Assembly: GCA_019321725.1 (NCBI GenBank)
Contig: JAGSPU010000063.1
Span: forward strand, 1,178,001-1,242,000
DNA length: 64,000 nucleotides
Source of the DNA: Paulownia fortunei
Taxonomy: Eukaryota > Streptophyta > Magnoliopsida > Lamiales > Paulowniaceae
Direction of reading: 5' to 3'
This document shows, one piece after another, positions 33,506-46,048 of the stretch. Under the pieces are notes generated by a model. That model did not search any database. It worked only from the letters and a program-made list of their open reading frames with translations, and was not told the DNA's origin. Numbering within the stretch: the first letter of the stretch is position 1; each line of letters begins with the position of its first letter. Position numbers and translations under genes: made by a program.

Positions 33506-36500
33506 TCACATCTCTGGAAGTGGAACAACTGCTTCGAAGGCTTCAACAAGCATAGACACCCTTCTTTTCCTAGCTGGAGTTAGTTTAGTGACAATATGTT
33601 GAACTGCATAGTCTAGCATCCACTGCTCAGCCTTTTTCCTTTCGTCCACCATTTGGCGCCTCAGGTCAATTTTCTCTGGTTCGGGATCAGGTGTCTGAGG
33701 AATCAACTGATGTGGTTGTGGTTTTAGATTTCTAGCTTTTTCCAATGCTTTAATGGATCTCTTAAGGAGAATGAGCTTTTTCAGTTTGCTCCAGTTCTTG
33801 GGTTTCAGAAGCTCAGATTTTTTGCTGACTTGTGATTCTGCTTTTGCGTCTTCCTGTGTGCTGATAATGTCATGTCTAGAGCTTTTTCCTTCTTCATACA
33901 ATAAAATTCCGCCTTCACTCAAAATGTTTTGTCCTCCAATTTCACTGAAATTTCTTTCAGAGATGTCTTGTTCTGAAATAGATTCAACCGTGACTGATTG
34001 AGTATCAGAGGAGTCATCTTGAATTTCTGGAAGGAGGATTTCATCAACTGCCTCTTTTACGAGTTTAAGAGCATCAGATTTGGTGAACCCAATACTTAGA
34101 TTGCTCGAAACATTATTTTTTTCGCTTGAGTCATCAGTAGGCTGTGAAAAATCATTTGAACCATCACCATTGTTTATTGCAGGTGACATATTATCTTCTA
34201 CTTCGTCATCCTCTGCTCCATCAAGAAGTTGGCTTCCAACTTTTTCAGCAATACCTGATACCACATGTTGATATATCATATGCCACATTTTGATATGGTT
34301 TTTCCTATCCATTCGGATGCATCGGCCACTGTCTTTCGTCTTTCCCTCTACACAATCAGATATTGCGTCTTCTCGAAGACCTTGCAATGTTGGCATAGCC
34401 TCTCTCTCCGTCTCATATGCCATAGTCTTTTCTAGTTTCACTGCATCAGAAGAAAAAGCTGGACCAAGAGTACTTTCAGTTGCCACTGATTTTTCATTAC
34501 CACCAAGAATCAAGCTTTGGGTTGTTGAAGATGGCTCACCATTTTCAGAGTCAGGATCTTCAGGTTTTATATTTCCATTAGTTGGGACGATATCATCATC
34601 AAAATACTCAGATTTCAAACTGACATTTGTATCTTTTTGAATTCCTTGCAAGTCCAGATGATCTCCTGAAGTTTCTCTTGGAATCTCTTCTTTGGATGCA
34701 GGTAGGTCATCCAAGGAGGTACAAATTGTTGATGAAAATACAGACTTCTCGGTTGATGTTAACTCCCCAATTCTTTCATCAGTTGAGCTTAGAAACTTCA
34801 CTGATGATTCACCATAATTCTCATTCAAATCATAAAGCTTCTCAGTTTTCTTGGTCATCTTGATGCCAGTTTCTTGGTTTGCAGAGTCTAAGATTGAAAC
34901 TCTATCATTACCAGTTAGCACAGCTTTTCCATTAACAAGTTCCTCCTCTTTATTTCTTCCATGTCCTTCAGAAGACTCGTCCACTTTGTAGCTAGTGCTA
35001 CTCACATCTAGGCCATTATCTTTGAGCCTGGGGATTCTGAATTGAACTTGAGGGCCTTCTTGAGGTGGAACCACTGTTTCAAATGCTTTTACAAGCAATG
35101 CCACTTTTCTCTTCTGAGTCGGGGCAAGCTGACCGACTGCTTGGCGAAGTGCATAATCAAGCATCCACTCTTCTGCACTTTTCCTCTCATCCACTGTTTG
35201 AGGTCGCAGGTTGACTTTTTCTGCATCAGGGTCAGGATTTAATGACAGATGTTGTGGCTTCCTGGGGTTAAATTTTCTCACTTTCTCCAATTCTCTGATG
35301 AATCTTTGAAGCAGAATCCACTTTTTAAGATTACTCCAGTGCTTCGGTGCTTTCTTCTCAGATTTTTTTACAACCTCTTTTTCATTTTTCTTGATCTCTG
35401 GACCAGAAGCATCATCACTGATGGGACTTTCTTCTTTTGGATTAGATGACACATTACCTTCCCCTTTATCAGCATCAGACTCCGCAAAATTTTCTTGGGT
35501 ACTAGCTGTTAAAAAATGGGTAATCAGTTACCTGCCTATATTAAGAAATATATGGGAGGAAGGAAACTGAGAATAACATGTACGCATAGTCAGACTTAAC
35601 ATGCACGTGCACAGAAGTACTTTTTATTCATTACCTTCACTTTGATTCTTTTCCATGAGTTCTGCTCGTGGACTGCTTTCACTCGTAATTGACTGGTCAT
35701 CAGATGTTTGATCTTGAACCTCTGGAAGAAGAATCTTCTCAATTGCCTCTCGGACAAGCTTGATTGCGAATAATTTGCGTAGTTCAATCTCTTGAATTTC
35801 TGAGTCATTGTTTATTGTGCCCATATCTGAATCAGATAAGTCCCTGCATGAAGATGTACTTTCCTTTGCAAGTATAGAATTGGCACCATCCACAGGACTT
35901 TCACCATCAGCACCTTGAAGTGGCTTGCTTGTGGGTTCAGCAGCCAAATTTGATGACATATGCTGATGTATCAGGTGCCACATGCTGATATGTCTTTGTT
36001 TGCTGAACTGAAGTTTGCCTCCTTCGTGAGTAGGAGAATTTGTCTCAGAATCCTTAACTTGCATAACTTTATTAACTTTGGAATCTCCAGCAAGAGTAGA
36101 TTCAGTTGTAAACTCTCCTTCCTCAGAATTGCTATCACTTGAAGTTTGGCTATATGAAGCTGATGAAAACACACTGTTCTTTTTGGTTACTTCATCAAAT
36201 ATAACTGGAGTTTCTGGAAGATCTTTGTTGGATGCTTCATTTACACAACTTAAAGTTGCACTATCCTCAATGTTTGTGCTGACTTGTTCTTTTGGCTTCT
36301 TCAAGAGGACCGGTGAACTTGTACTTAACACATCAGCAAATCCATTCTGAGGGATCTCATTGTTGAACCCATTAAGACTTGAAGAAGTGACTTTATGTAG
36401 GGACAAGTCTACATCAGCTCTTCCGGGAGTGGACGTAACTTGTTCCCTGCTGTGGCAAGAGCACCTCAAACAATAACCATTCAGCCCAAAAGATGTCCCT

Positions 36501-37903
36501 CCAAACTCTTGCTCCAGGAAAGAATATTTTCTCAATATGTTAAGATTCTCCTGGTAACTTCTCTCAGGAAATGATGTTTCGCCAAATGCAACTTCAATAA
36601 GATCTGACTCTTGAATGTTGTCATATCCATCTCCAACTGGCTGAGCTTCCTGTTTAGGGTAGATTTCTGCATACGAATCCACACCAATCTTATCTTCAAC
36701 ACCAGAGAAGGTTATGCTATCACTTATTTGCTCTTGTTTTAATGGTTCTACAATAGGAATTACTTGGCTTTTCTGGAGATTCTTCTTTTTATCACTAGAG
36801 TGCTTTGCTCTGGGCCTGGAGTCACTTTTAGGTATCATGCTCTTTTGCTTCTTCAGCGACCGTCTTCTTTTGTACAGGAAACTCTTTGGTTGGGGAACAG
36901 CGTCATGAGTTCCGTGGCAATGTCCATGTAGAGAGCAGTGATGGTATCGACAAACTTTCAAGGCTGAATTTTTTTCAGATTCTGTTCCTCCAGGATGAAG
37001 CTCCACTGGCTCAGGAAACTTTGAATCCTTGAGAGTGGAAGAATATGTTGCTCTGTCAACGACAACATCCTCAGAAACCTTTGAATAATTCAGTGAAGAC
37101 CTCTTGGGCTTGAAACTAGTCTTCTTTATTAGAATTCTCACATTTCTAAGGCTAGATGTTCTTGACAGAGTTTGCAAAGACTTATGACTGGGAGAAGCCA
37201 ACTTTGGTTCTGAAGAATGTGAACTATTTTTATCCCTGCTATCAAAGGGAGATCCAGAATGCCGAGGACTCTCCTGGGAATGCGTTTTCTTGCCTTTGGA
37301 ACAGCTTGTTGCCTTCAAATAGTTAGGCGACCCCTCAGAGGAATCAACTAAAGAATCCTCATCAGACACTGTAACAGGAGATTGAATAACTCTAGATTTT
37401 GCTCTTCTCCGGAATGACCTAACACTCCCAAAGTTTTTCACTGTCTTCTTATTGTTGGTTCTGTACTTGATTCCATTGTTGTTAAGTTGTGGAACATAAG
37501 GTCCATTAATTGCTGACCCACAAGTTGAAGAACTAACAGAAATGATATCATCACATTCACTTCCTCCCTGCTGATAAAAGAACATAGGAAATCCCAAATC
37601 TTAGAGTTTGCCTTTAATCTATCTCTCCTAGTTCTCAAAATATGTACTTTCACAAAACACCATTCACCCCCCCCCCCCCCCCAAACCAACTCAAAGTAAA
37701 CAAAAAAGATATCCAAGTTATTTTTTAAGTCCATGTTATTATGAAACAAAAAAGAGAAAATAATCATCATCAACGTCTTTCTATGTATAATATGAAACTA
37801 AAATTCATGTCAAGAAGTGGAAACTCACCGGAGAATTTTCTTTCTTTGCATCAAAACTGCTTGTGGCCCTCACGTAATTTGGTGATGAATCAAAAGACTC
37901 CAT
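33506..37903 (-). CDS. PICBP: PICBP-like calmodulin-binding protein
   Basis: Large plant protein with repeated plant calmodulin-binding domains, like pathogen-induced CaM-binding protein PICBP. Three coding exons: 37903..37829 (25 aa, MESFDSSPNYVRATSSFDAK), 37567..35635 and 35505..33506; together 4008 nt, 1335 aa. Exon joins are phase 0 and phase 1. The N-terminal half is Ser/Arg/Lys-rich with a Cys/His patch (VCRYHHCSLHGHCHGTHD) and repeats the SPNYLKATS motif. The C-terminal half holds two copies of one module: MWHLIHQH...KLVREAIEKILLPEVQD, then HWSNLKKWILLQRFIRELEK with ERKSAEEWMLDYALRQAV (about residues 724-820); and MWHMIYQH...LVKEAVDEILLPEIQD, then NWSKLKKLILLKRSIKALEK with ERKKAEQWMLDYAVQHIV at the C-terminus. 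These basic amphipathic helices are the predicted CaM-binding sites. Likely cytosolic/nuclear and Ca2+-responsive. Large frames starting at GTG are internal exon parts, not separate genes. Confidence 0.9.
37667..37682. repeat. C16 homopolymer in intron 1 of the PICBP-like gene
   Basis: Sixteen consecutive C on the + strand, so a G16 run in the transcribed intron. A second run, C15, occurs at 39020-39034. Confidence 0.9.
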
Positions 37904-38310
37904 TGAAGTTTGGCTGCTGCAGCCTCTGATCAAAACACAGACGAATTTGGGATTTCAGCAGTTCAGAAGATTGCTTCAAGCTGGTCACTTTGCAAACCCG
38001 GAAGGATTTCAGTTTTTTTGTTTTTGTTTTTTTTTGTTTTTTGTGCTTCTAATTCAACCTTTTTCACTCCTCTGATTTCTGCAATAATCTTGCCTCAGAG
38101 AAACAAAGAGGAGTCAACTTCAATCAAAACCTCCCCAGATTGCATATATTTATCAGAATTCCCATTTGGATGAGTTTTCACAGAATCAAGAAAGGGTGGC
38201 AGCTGTGAGTTGGTGGTGGAATTTGCTCTATATGAGTTGGCTATAAATTTCTTGGTTTGGGAATTAAAGATTTTGACAGCTTTTGTCTGGAAGAAGGTAT
38301 TTTCTTGCAA
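37904..38310 (-). promoter_or_regulatory. Leader and promoter side of the PICBP-like gene
   Basis: Minus strand just upstream of the ATG has a pyrimidine-rich tract ending GTGTTTTGATCAG, a possible acceptor of a 5'UTR intron. A run of A on the minus strand (T on +) at about 38010-38045 follows. No clear TATA box. Boundaries inferred. Confidence 0.35.
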
Positions 38311-40118
38311 GAAATGTCAGGTGATGACTGAAATTACTATAGATTTCAAAGTGGGAATTTGGATTCAAGCAATTTGGCTTTTCTAATTTACAAATTATTT
38401 TCTAAATGAAAATATGACAGAAGCAACAGCAAGCTTACTTCTGAAAATTATGGTTCTTTTGAGGTTTTGACTTGTACAAAGTTGGTGTCTTGACTTGGCC
38501 TTATTTCTGATTTGACTGGTTTACTTTTTTTTTTTTCTTTTTAAAATATCTTCTTTGATTGAAAAGAGACCTGTGTATGTGTCTGAACTTTTGTGTTCAG
38601 ACAAGATTAAGGGAGTTATAAAATATTGTACAACATTGGATCCAATCTGAGAGATCTGAATGGCAAGATTATTGGTTTATGAAGCCTTTTTTGAGCTTGT
38701 TAAAAGCAGTTCAATTTTTTTTTATTTAAAATTGGTATTTTATTTTGTAGTCACATTACAAAAAGTGTATATTTCTCAGTGGGTGGTATTTTAATCTTAC
38801 CATAGATTCAATTCTTGAAATAGTAAAAAATTTAATACAAATAAAAATTATAAAATTAAAACCTGAAATTTAATATTAATATTAAAGGTGGAATATTTAT
38901 TAGTAATGACATATAGTCAATGCTTGTCATGGAAAAAGAAATCTAACAACTACTTCAGATTTCAATCAACCAACCAAAAATTTGACCATATAATAAAATT
39001 GATGAAGAGTATGATTAAGCCCCCCCCCCCCCCCTAAAAAGGGGACATTTCCATATCTTTTGCATAGAACGAATGGAATCAATTTATAAAATGATTTTTA
39101 TTGATATTTATTAATTTTTTATTTAAAAATAAAAATAAGCGAAGCAATAAATACAATACAAACACATGAAGTCGTATTTTCATTTAGGAGTTCTTTTTTT
39201 AGAAAAAAAAAACTTTTTTTATCAATAAATTTAGAGATTTCATTGCACAATAATGTTGTCCATGCATCCAAAAATCCTAATGGTGGTTGGCTACAAATTC
39301 AATGCAAACTAGTCAATGTCAGAGCACCGACAATTAGAAAACAAAGGATTGATTGATTGCTCTTTTTCTTATTTAATTCTTCCTAAGAATTTTAAGGTAT
39401 CATAAAAATCGAATTCTTGAAATGAGATGTAAATTATTTTCCAGTTTTAAAAATAATAATAGTAATTGAGAATGGGATGTACAGCTAATAGATGTCACAT
39501 GGGGTGCACTGCAACTTTTTCATGTGGTGTGAAACTTAATTTAAAAGTCTAAACGCGTGGACCATAATTCCTTTTTTGTCTTAATAATCATACATGAAAA
39601 GATAATACACCTCTTTTTTTGGGTCCCAAATCTCATCAATCAACCCATAGGACAAATCAAGTTATATTCACAATACGGGGAAAATTTGAAAAAGAAAAAG
39701 AAGCAAACTTTAGGTCAACTAACAAAAATCAGATTAATTTAGGATATTATTTATTCTCTTGATTTATTTTTTTATTTTTTTATTTCATGTCATTTTGTCA
39801 CCGTATTCTCAGAATAATAAAAATTGATAAGAAATTATGATTAGGGCTAAGTGGTCTTCAGCCCATTACATGAAGCCCAATAATTTATGACCCAATCTAT
39901 AAACCTAGCATTTGACCATTCAATCCTTAATACAAAACACTCTTTTGGTAATAAAATGCAAAAACAACAAACATTATACCTTGTCTACGATAATATCTAT
40001 ACTACATCAGCTGTATGGTACACTTAATATATAAATGAAAGTCAATTATTCCATTTTATGAAAAATGAAACACTTGAATGATAAATTATACTAAATATAT
40101 GTACATCAAGAGTAACAT
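38311..40118. other. Intergenic, AT-rich, with C15 run
   Basis: No gene seen. Includes the C15 homopolymer at 39020-39034 and several GCCCA words near 39860-39890. Confidence 0.5.
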
Positions 40119-40307
40119 CTACAATACCCCTCGTCTACTTCCATACCTCCATGTAAAGCGCTGGCGGTGACGGGTGAGGAGTGGCTTTGGGCGAGGAGGA
40201 GGGTTGTGTTTAAGGGTGCGTGAGGGTTCTATTCTGCTCCTAAAAATTTTATCGAACAAAGGAATCGTGATTTTCACCACCCATTTCCCTTCTTCCAATG
40301 GGTCCAT
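40119..40307 (-). CDS. Hypothetical 62 aa frame, possible first exon
   Basis: ATG-started frame, MDPLEEGKWVVKITIPLFDK at the N-terminus and a basic, Pro/Arg-rich C-terminus. I recognise no domain. Support comes from context: GC-richer than the flanks, a minus-strand upstream region with GGGCCC (40443-40448) and TGGGCC (about 40456-40461), and a strong splice-donor-like word ATGGAG|GTATGG near 40150, so it could be an exon that splices on. I found no convincing second exon between here and 38310. It may also be an orphaned remnant. Confidence 0.3.
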   Translation of the reverse strand: MDPLEEGKWVVKITIPLFDKIFRSRIEPSRTLKHNPPPRPKPLLTRHRQRFTWRYGSRRGVL

Positions 40308-40440
40308 CCAAGAATTTTACGAGTGTGTTACTGTTGTTTGACCCTAGCCCAATATGCAATTTCCGGATAAGGGCTCAAGAAGTCCAATTCGGCAATCCAA
40401 TTTAGGAGATGAGGGAGGGCATGGTATGGACTTCTCTAAT

Positions 40441-40465
40441 TAGGGCCCAAGAGAAAGGCCCAATG
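40441..40465. promoter_or_regulatory. Paired GGCCCA site II elements
   Basis: TAGGGCCCAAGAGAAAGGCC followed by CAAT contains two site II/TCP-type motifs about 10 bp apart, 135-155 bp upstream of the minus-strand frame at 40119-40307. Confidence 0.45.
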
Positions 40466-41294
40466 CTCCAGAACTTGAATCCAATTGAAACAAGGTTGGA
40501 AATGGGGATTGATTCCAGCTTGCCTGCAGCTTGGATTAACAAATTTAAAATCTAATAATAATAGTTTTTTATGCAATCATGTAGATAAATTCCTTTTTAT
40601 TCATAATTTATTGAAAACAAAAACAAGAATCATTGTAACTCAACTATGATCTACTTCTGTTACTTTTGGTCTTCTTCCAAGTTCCAACTAACAAATTGAA
40701 CAGAGACTTCATTTGTGATTTAAATCATTTAAAAGTTAATGTTTCGATATTTCATCAATTATTTAGAACTTAGATCAATTAAAAATATGTTTTACATTGA
40801 GAAGTAATAAATCAAGTTGGCAAACTTATTTCTAATTTTTGAGGTGAAATTCTAACCAACTAAAATTAATTTTAAGATTTGCCCAAAAATCTTTGTTTGG
40901 AGGAGAAAATCTACCAAAACATTATAATTTCTTGCAAGCATAACCTTTTCACATTAGAGTTTGAGTCCCCCATGCTTAAAAGTTAAAATTTTCAACAAAC
41001 ACTTAACGTTGCTTCCACAAAATGACAAAGCAGAAAAACAAAATCTTGCACTAGAAAAATAGAAAGAAAAAAAAAAAAGAAATTATTCAAACGTCATAGT
41101 TTCTCTTGTCTCCTCTGGCAAACATAATTCCAAAGCAACCTTTAAAACTTTCCAAAAGTCAAACTCTAAGAAAAAGAACACACGAAGATAAAAGTCAAAA
41201 AATAACACAATATTGCAGTACTGAAGTCGTGTCCTCCTTATCCTATCTTCTGAGAAAATAATAATGTTATTTATTTGTATATGCATTGTGTGTA
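40466..41294. other. Intergenic, AT-rich
   Basis: No gene recognised. Frame 41286..41083 (-) is not supported by any recognisable motif. Confidence 0.45.
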
Positions 41295-42097
41295 CACATA
41301 TCTATCTATATAATCTTACGTAGTATTGGTCCTCAATAGCGATCCATCCGTCGCTGATGGTATCAGACGGCACTTTTTAACTGCAAAACGATATCGTTAT
41401 CTGATCTGATCCAAACTTCCTGGCTTCCCAATCCCAATGCGTGTAGCGTTGAATTTAATTACAGTTCCACGTATACGCATTTAATTCCATTTCGATACTT
41501 TAAGTTGCTGCCTGCTTATTTTCCTTTTCTTGGAAGAAAGATTATTGTGGCCGTCTTCCTAAAATACTTTCTTGCATTCGTTTTAAGCGGGTGGGGATTC
41601 TAAAAGGTTTTTTGTGGGGTTGATTTGAGGACCCTTTTGAAGGTTGATCTAGGGGGACCGTCGAAAAATTGAATCTTGAGGGTCCAATTTCTGGGTTTTA
41701 CTCTGGAGAATCATCAGTGGAGAAAGCCTGTGGTTTTTGTTTGTGATTTTGGGTGTTAAGATCTGATTTTTTGGTCGAATTAGAGTTAAAACTGAGAGGT
41801 TTGTAACTTCTTTCTTCAGTTTTCTTTTCAAATATAAGCCATTGACTTTTGATTCTTCATTGTTTTTCTCTGATATATCGAGGAATCTTCATTTTGAGTT
41901 GCTGGAAAAATCATCAGCTCTATTACTCCATCTTGATCTTTATTGATTCTTTCAGCAAGTACAACTAGGGTTCTACCAAGGACAGTTATTTATTTAGGGA
42001 ATTTTAGTTTTCATTTGGAAGATTTTTATAGGTAGTAGCTTCTCCTCGCCGGTTAGAGAGAATAAATCTAGGTTAGCTCCTTTTTTTAGCTAAAGGC
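41295..42097 (+). promoter_or_regulatory. Promoter and long leader of the SDP1-like gene
   Basis: A TATATAA word lies near 41308, and the roughly 750 nt up to the ATG at 42098 are more balanced in composition than the upstream spacer, as expected of a 5'UTR. It contains donor- and acceptor-like sites, so a leader intron is possible but not placed. Confidence 0.4.
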
Positions 42098-45000
42098 ATG
42101 GATATAAGTAATGAGGCTAGAGTTGATTCATTCTCGATTGGGCCTTCTACACTTTTTGGTCGGACCATTGCATTTAGAGTCTTATTCTGCAATTCTATGT
42201 CACATTTGAGGCATCAAATATTTGGGATGTTGTTAATGTACTTTTACAAGTTCAAGAACTGTTTGAGGGACTACTTGTCACCTGTAATCTCATGGTTTCA
42301 TCCTCGGAATCCACAAGGGATATTAGTAATGGTGACGGTGATCGCTTTCTTGTTGAAACGATACACGAATGTGAAAATGAGGGCAGAGATGGCGTATAGG
42401 AGGAAGTTTTGGAGGAATATGATGAGAGCTGCATTAACCTATGAGGAGTGGGCACATGCCGCTAAAATGATGGATAAGGAGACTCCTAAAATGAATGAAG
42501 CAGATCTTTATGACGAGGAACTTGTGAGAAATAAACTTCAAGAGCTTCGCCATCGTCGTCAAGAGTGTTCTCTTAGGGATATCATATTTTGTATGAGGGC
42601 TGACCTAGTTAGAAATCTGGGTAACATGTGCAATCCGGAGCTTCACAAGGGGAGACTCCATGTGCCCAAACTCATAAAGGAGTACATAGATGAGGTAACA
42701 ACACAACTGAGAATGGTGTGCGACTCTGATTCAGAGGAGCTTCTGTTGGAGGAGAAGCTTGCTTTTATGCATGAAACAAGGCATGCCTTTGGTAGGACAG
42801 CTTTACTTTTAAGTGGGGGTGCTTCTTTGGGAGCTTTTCATGTGGGAGTGGTGAAAACATTGGTAGAACATAAGCTTTTGCCACGGATAATTGCTGGGTC
42901 TAGTGTGGGGTCAATAATGTGTTCTGTTGTTGCTACTAGGTCATGGCCTGAGCTCCAAAGTTTCTTTGAGGATTCTTGGCATTCTATTCAATTTTTTGAC
43001 CAGATGGGTGGAATTTTTACTGTTTTCAAAAGGGTCATGACACAGGGTGCAGTTCATGAGATTAGACAATTGCAGATAATGCTGAGACATCTTACAAATA
43101 ATCTAACATTCCAGGAAGCTTATGATATGACTGGGCGGATCTTGGGGATTACAGTTTGTTCCCCAAGGAAGCATGAACCTCCTAGATGCCTCAACTACTT
43201 GACTTCACCTCATGTTGTCATATGGAGTGCTGTGACTGCTTCTTGTGCTTTTCCTGGTCTTTTTGAAGCACAAGAGCTGATGGCAAAGGATAGAAGTGGG
43301 GAAATTGTGCCTTATCATCCACCGTTTCATTTGGGACCTGAGGAGGCTTCAGGTGCTTCAGCACGTCGTTGGAGAGATGGTAGCTTGGAGATTGATTTGC
43401 CCATGATGCAGTTGAAAGAACTTTTCAATGTGAACCATTTCATAGTGAGTCAGGCAAATCCTCATATTGCACCTTTACTGAGGGTGAAGGAGATTGTTAG
43501 AGCGTATGGAGGCAACTTTGCTGCAAAGGTATGTTTTCCTTGTATATTTCAAATTGTTATAATTGTGGTCCATGATTTATGAACCCATATTTCATAATTA
43601 ACTAGAATGCATACTTTGGAATCCTGAGACATGGAAGTCAATAATTGTGGTGAGATTTTCTTATATTGTGTTCTTGTGATGGGACCTAATTTGTAGAGAG
43701 TTTTGCTGAGTATGTTCATTGATTAAACCAATGAGCTTGACTCTGTATTCCAGTTGCTGGCATTTAAGAACTTTCAGCCTAATTAGGCCAGATTCTTGAT
43801 CTTCACTAGTATACAGTCACTTTTATTTTTCAAGGAAAAGAATAGATAAAGAAAAAAGAAACTATCTAGAAAGTTGTTTAATGGGTCATAGAGTTCAATC
43901 TAAAAAATAAATGGGCAGGGTATGAATCAAAAAATAGTTGTATTTTTCTAATTCTGACTTCTTTTTTCTGGAACGTTCTGAATACGCTCAATGCTAAATT
44001 TATAATCTTTGTTCTGTGACAGAACCAACCTACCAGAATTGGAAAAAGAAATTTAGAGTATGTTTCCTTAAATTGTGGGGGGGCGTACGTGAAGGCTAAT
44101 GTAATGGAACAAGGCTAATCTACCAAAACATACATATATATATATATATATATCTTTGATCAGTTTTTCTGCTGGAATTAGCTCAATCTGTATAACAAAC
44201 ATCTCTCTGTTTTGCATTATCTTTTACGTGAATGAACTGATAATTAACTTATCTTACTATGTAGCTTGCTCATCTAGCTGAGATGGAGGTAAAACACAGA
44301 TGCAATCAGATATTGGAGCTTGGTTTTCCACTGGGGGGACTTGCCAAGCTGTTTGCTCAGGACTGGGAGGGTGATGTAACTGTTGTAATGCCTGCTACTT
44401 TAGCTCAGGTATATATGAAGTATTACATAGCAAAAGTCGCAACTTTGTAAAGGGAGCAACATTTTGAAATGAAGCATAGCACTCTTCTAAATTACACACA
44501 TCACAAAATGAATGAATAAAGAAGCAGCAAAAATTTTTTACTCCTTGTTTGAAGAACTCTGATGACTTCACATATGATACTTAATGAGGTCTAGACATGA
44601 TTTGTTAACCTATGTGATTTTTTGAGAGAATGTAACTTTATCCTGAAATTCTAACGATAGATAGCACTTATCTAAAGTCATAATTTAGTTGTGTTACAGT
44701 TAGGTTTGATGATTCCTTGGATTGGTGTCTGCTGAAGCTCTCTAAATTTCTTATGCTTCATTTTAAATTTATCAGTGATCAATTTCTTTCAGTATTTCAA
44801 GTTCATAAAATAATTCTGAACAGATGACAAGACTAGTAAAAGTTCCCTGAACTAGATTTCTCCTCCTTTGTGATCTTTTCAGTGTTAACTGCAAACCATT
44901 TGTGTAGAACCAGTTACTTATGCCAGTATAATTATTTTCTGAACCGTTCTTTAATTTTAGTTGGGTAATGGGATATTCCTCTGTATATATATTGGGGATA

Positions 45001-46048
45001 AGCTTTTAACAGATTGATCAACTAAGTTTTTCTTCAATTCTTTCTTTTGTGATTTCAGCTATCAAAGATAATACAGAATCCATCTTATGTGGAACTTCAG
45101 AAGTCAGCAAACCAGGGCAGAAGATGCACTTGGGAGAAGCTCTCAGCCATAAAAGCAAATTGTGGGATTGAACTTGCTCTTGATGAGTGTGTTGCGATAC
45201 TCAACCATATGCGTAGATTGAAGAGGAGTGCTGAGAGAGCAGCTGCTGCTTCTCATGGTCTGGCCAGCACAGTCAGATTCAATGCATCAAAAAGAATTCC
45301 TTCTTGGAATGTCATTGCCCGAGAAAATTCAACGGGATCTCTCGAGGATGACCTACTTGCAGAAGTCGCGTCTTCTCTTCACCAAGGAGCAGGAGGTTCC
45401 ACCGGGCAAATTGTAAGAAATTGGCGCACGCACCGGTACACACATGATGGAAGTGATAGCGAGTCTGAGAGTGTTGATCTCAACTCTTGGACAAGATCTG
45501 GTGGTCCCTTGATGAGGACAACTTCATCAGATAAATTCGTCGACTTTGTACAGAATTTGGAGGTTGATTCCAGAATGAACAAAGGAATGATGGGCCACTC
45601 AAACAACCTTGTGATCCAGACGGCTGGAAGGGATCAAATCCATCAAGGCTCAAGGGTTGCAACACCAGATAGAACATCAGACACAGAATACGATCAGAGA
45701 GATTTTGGTAATAGAGCTGCTGCGAGCAATTCTAGCATTATGGTGGCTGAAGGTGATCTTTTGCAGCCTGAACGAATTCACAACGGTATAGTGTTCAATG
45801 TTGTGAGGAAAGAAGTCTTGACGCCATCCAACAGGAGTCATGATTCCGAACACAATAGCTCTCCTCATGATTCAGTTGCTGAGTGTGTGCAACTCGACAG
45901 TCCAGAAAAAGAAATGGATGCTAGCTCAGTCTCTGAAAGTGGTGATGATGTAGGAGAAGACATTTACGTGGATGAAGTTGACTCGGGTCATGTCCCAAAT
46001 AATCGGGCTGGCAATGATGTATGTGATAAGCACGTTATGGATGGTTGA
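42098..46048 (+). CDS. SDP1: SDP1-like patatin-domain triacylglycerol lipase
   Basis: Homologue of SUGAR-DEPENDENT1, the oil-body lipase that starts triacylglycerol breakdown in germinating seeds. Exons 42098-43528, 44265-44408 and 45059-46048, all phase 0, give 854 aa (family about 800-830). Visible: hydrophobic stretch about residues 75-87, conserved basic region ([20 protein letters not shown]), then the patatin domain. The oxyanion-hole glycines are in [15 protein letters not shown] (238-250), the GXSXG nucleophile motif is GSSVG with Ser269, and the catalytic Asp427 is in [12 protein letters not shown], so the dyad is complete. Exon 2 encodes [20 protein letters not shown]. The C-terminal third is Ser/Asp-rich and variable. 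Intron 1 carries a TA microsatellite near 44130-44150. A frame reading through the first donor (to 43582) is intron. Confidence 0.93.

Noticed and set aside
35449..35460. Second GAAG|GTAATG as a constitutive donor in the PICBP-like gene
   Set aside because: Reading through keeps the frame and joins directly to the calmodulin-binding exon, and splicing here is not needed to explain the protein; kept only as a possible cryptic site.
42252..42455. Antisense frame inside SDP1 exon 1
   Set aside because: Shadow of the lipase coding frame.
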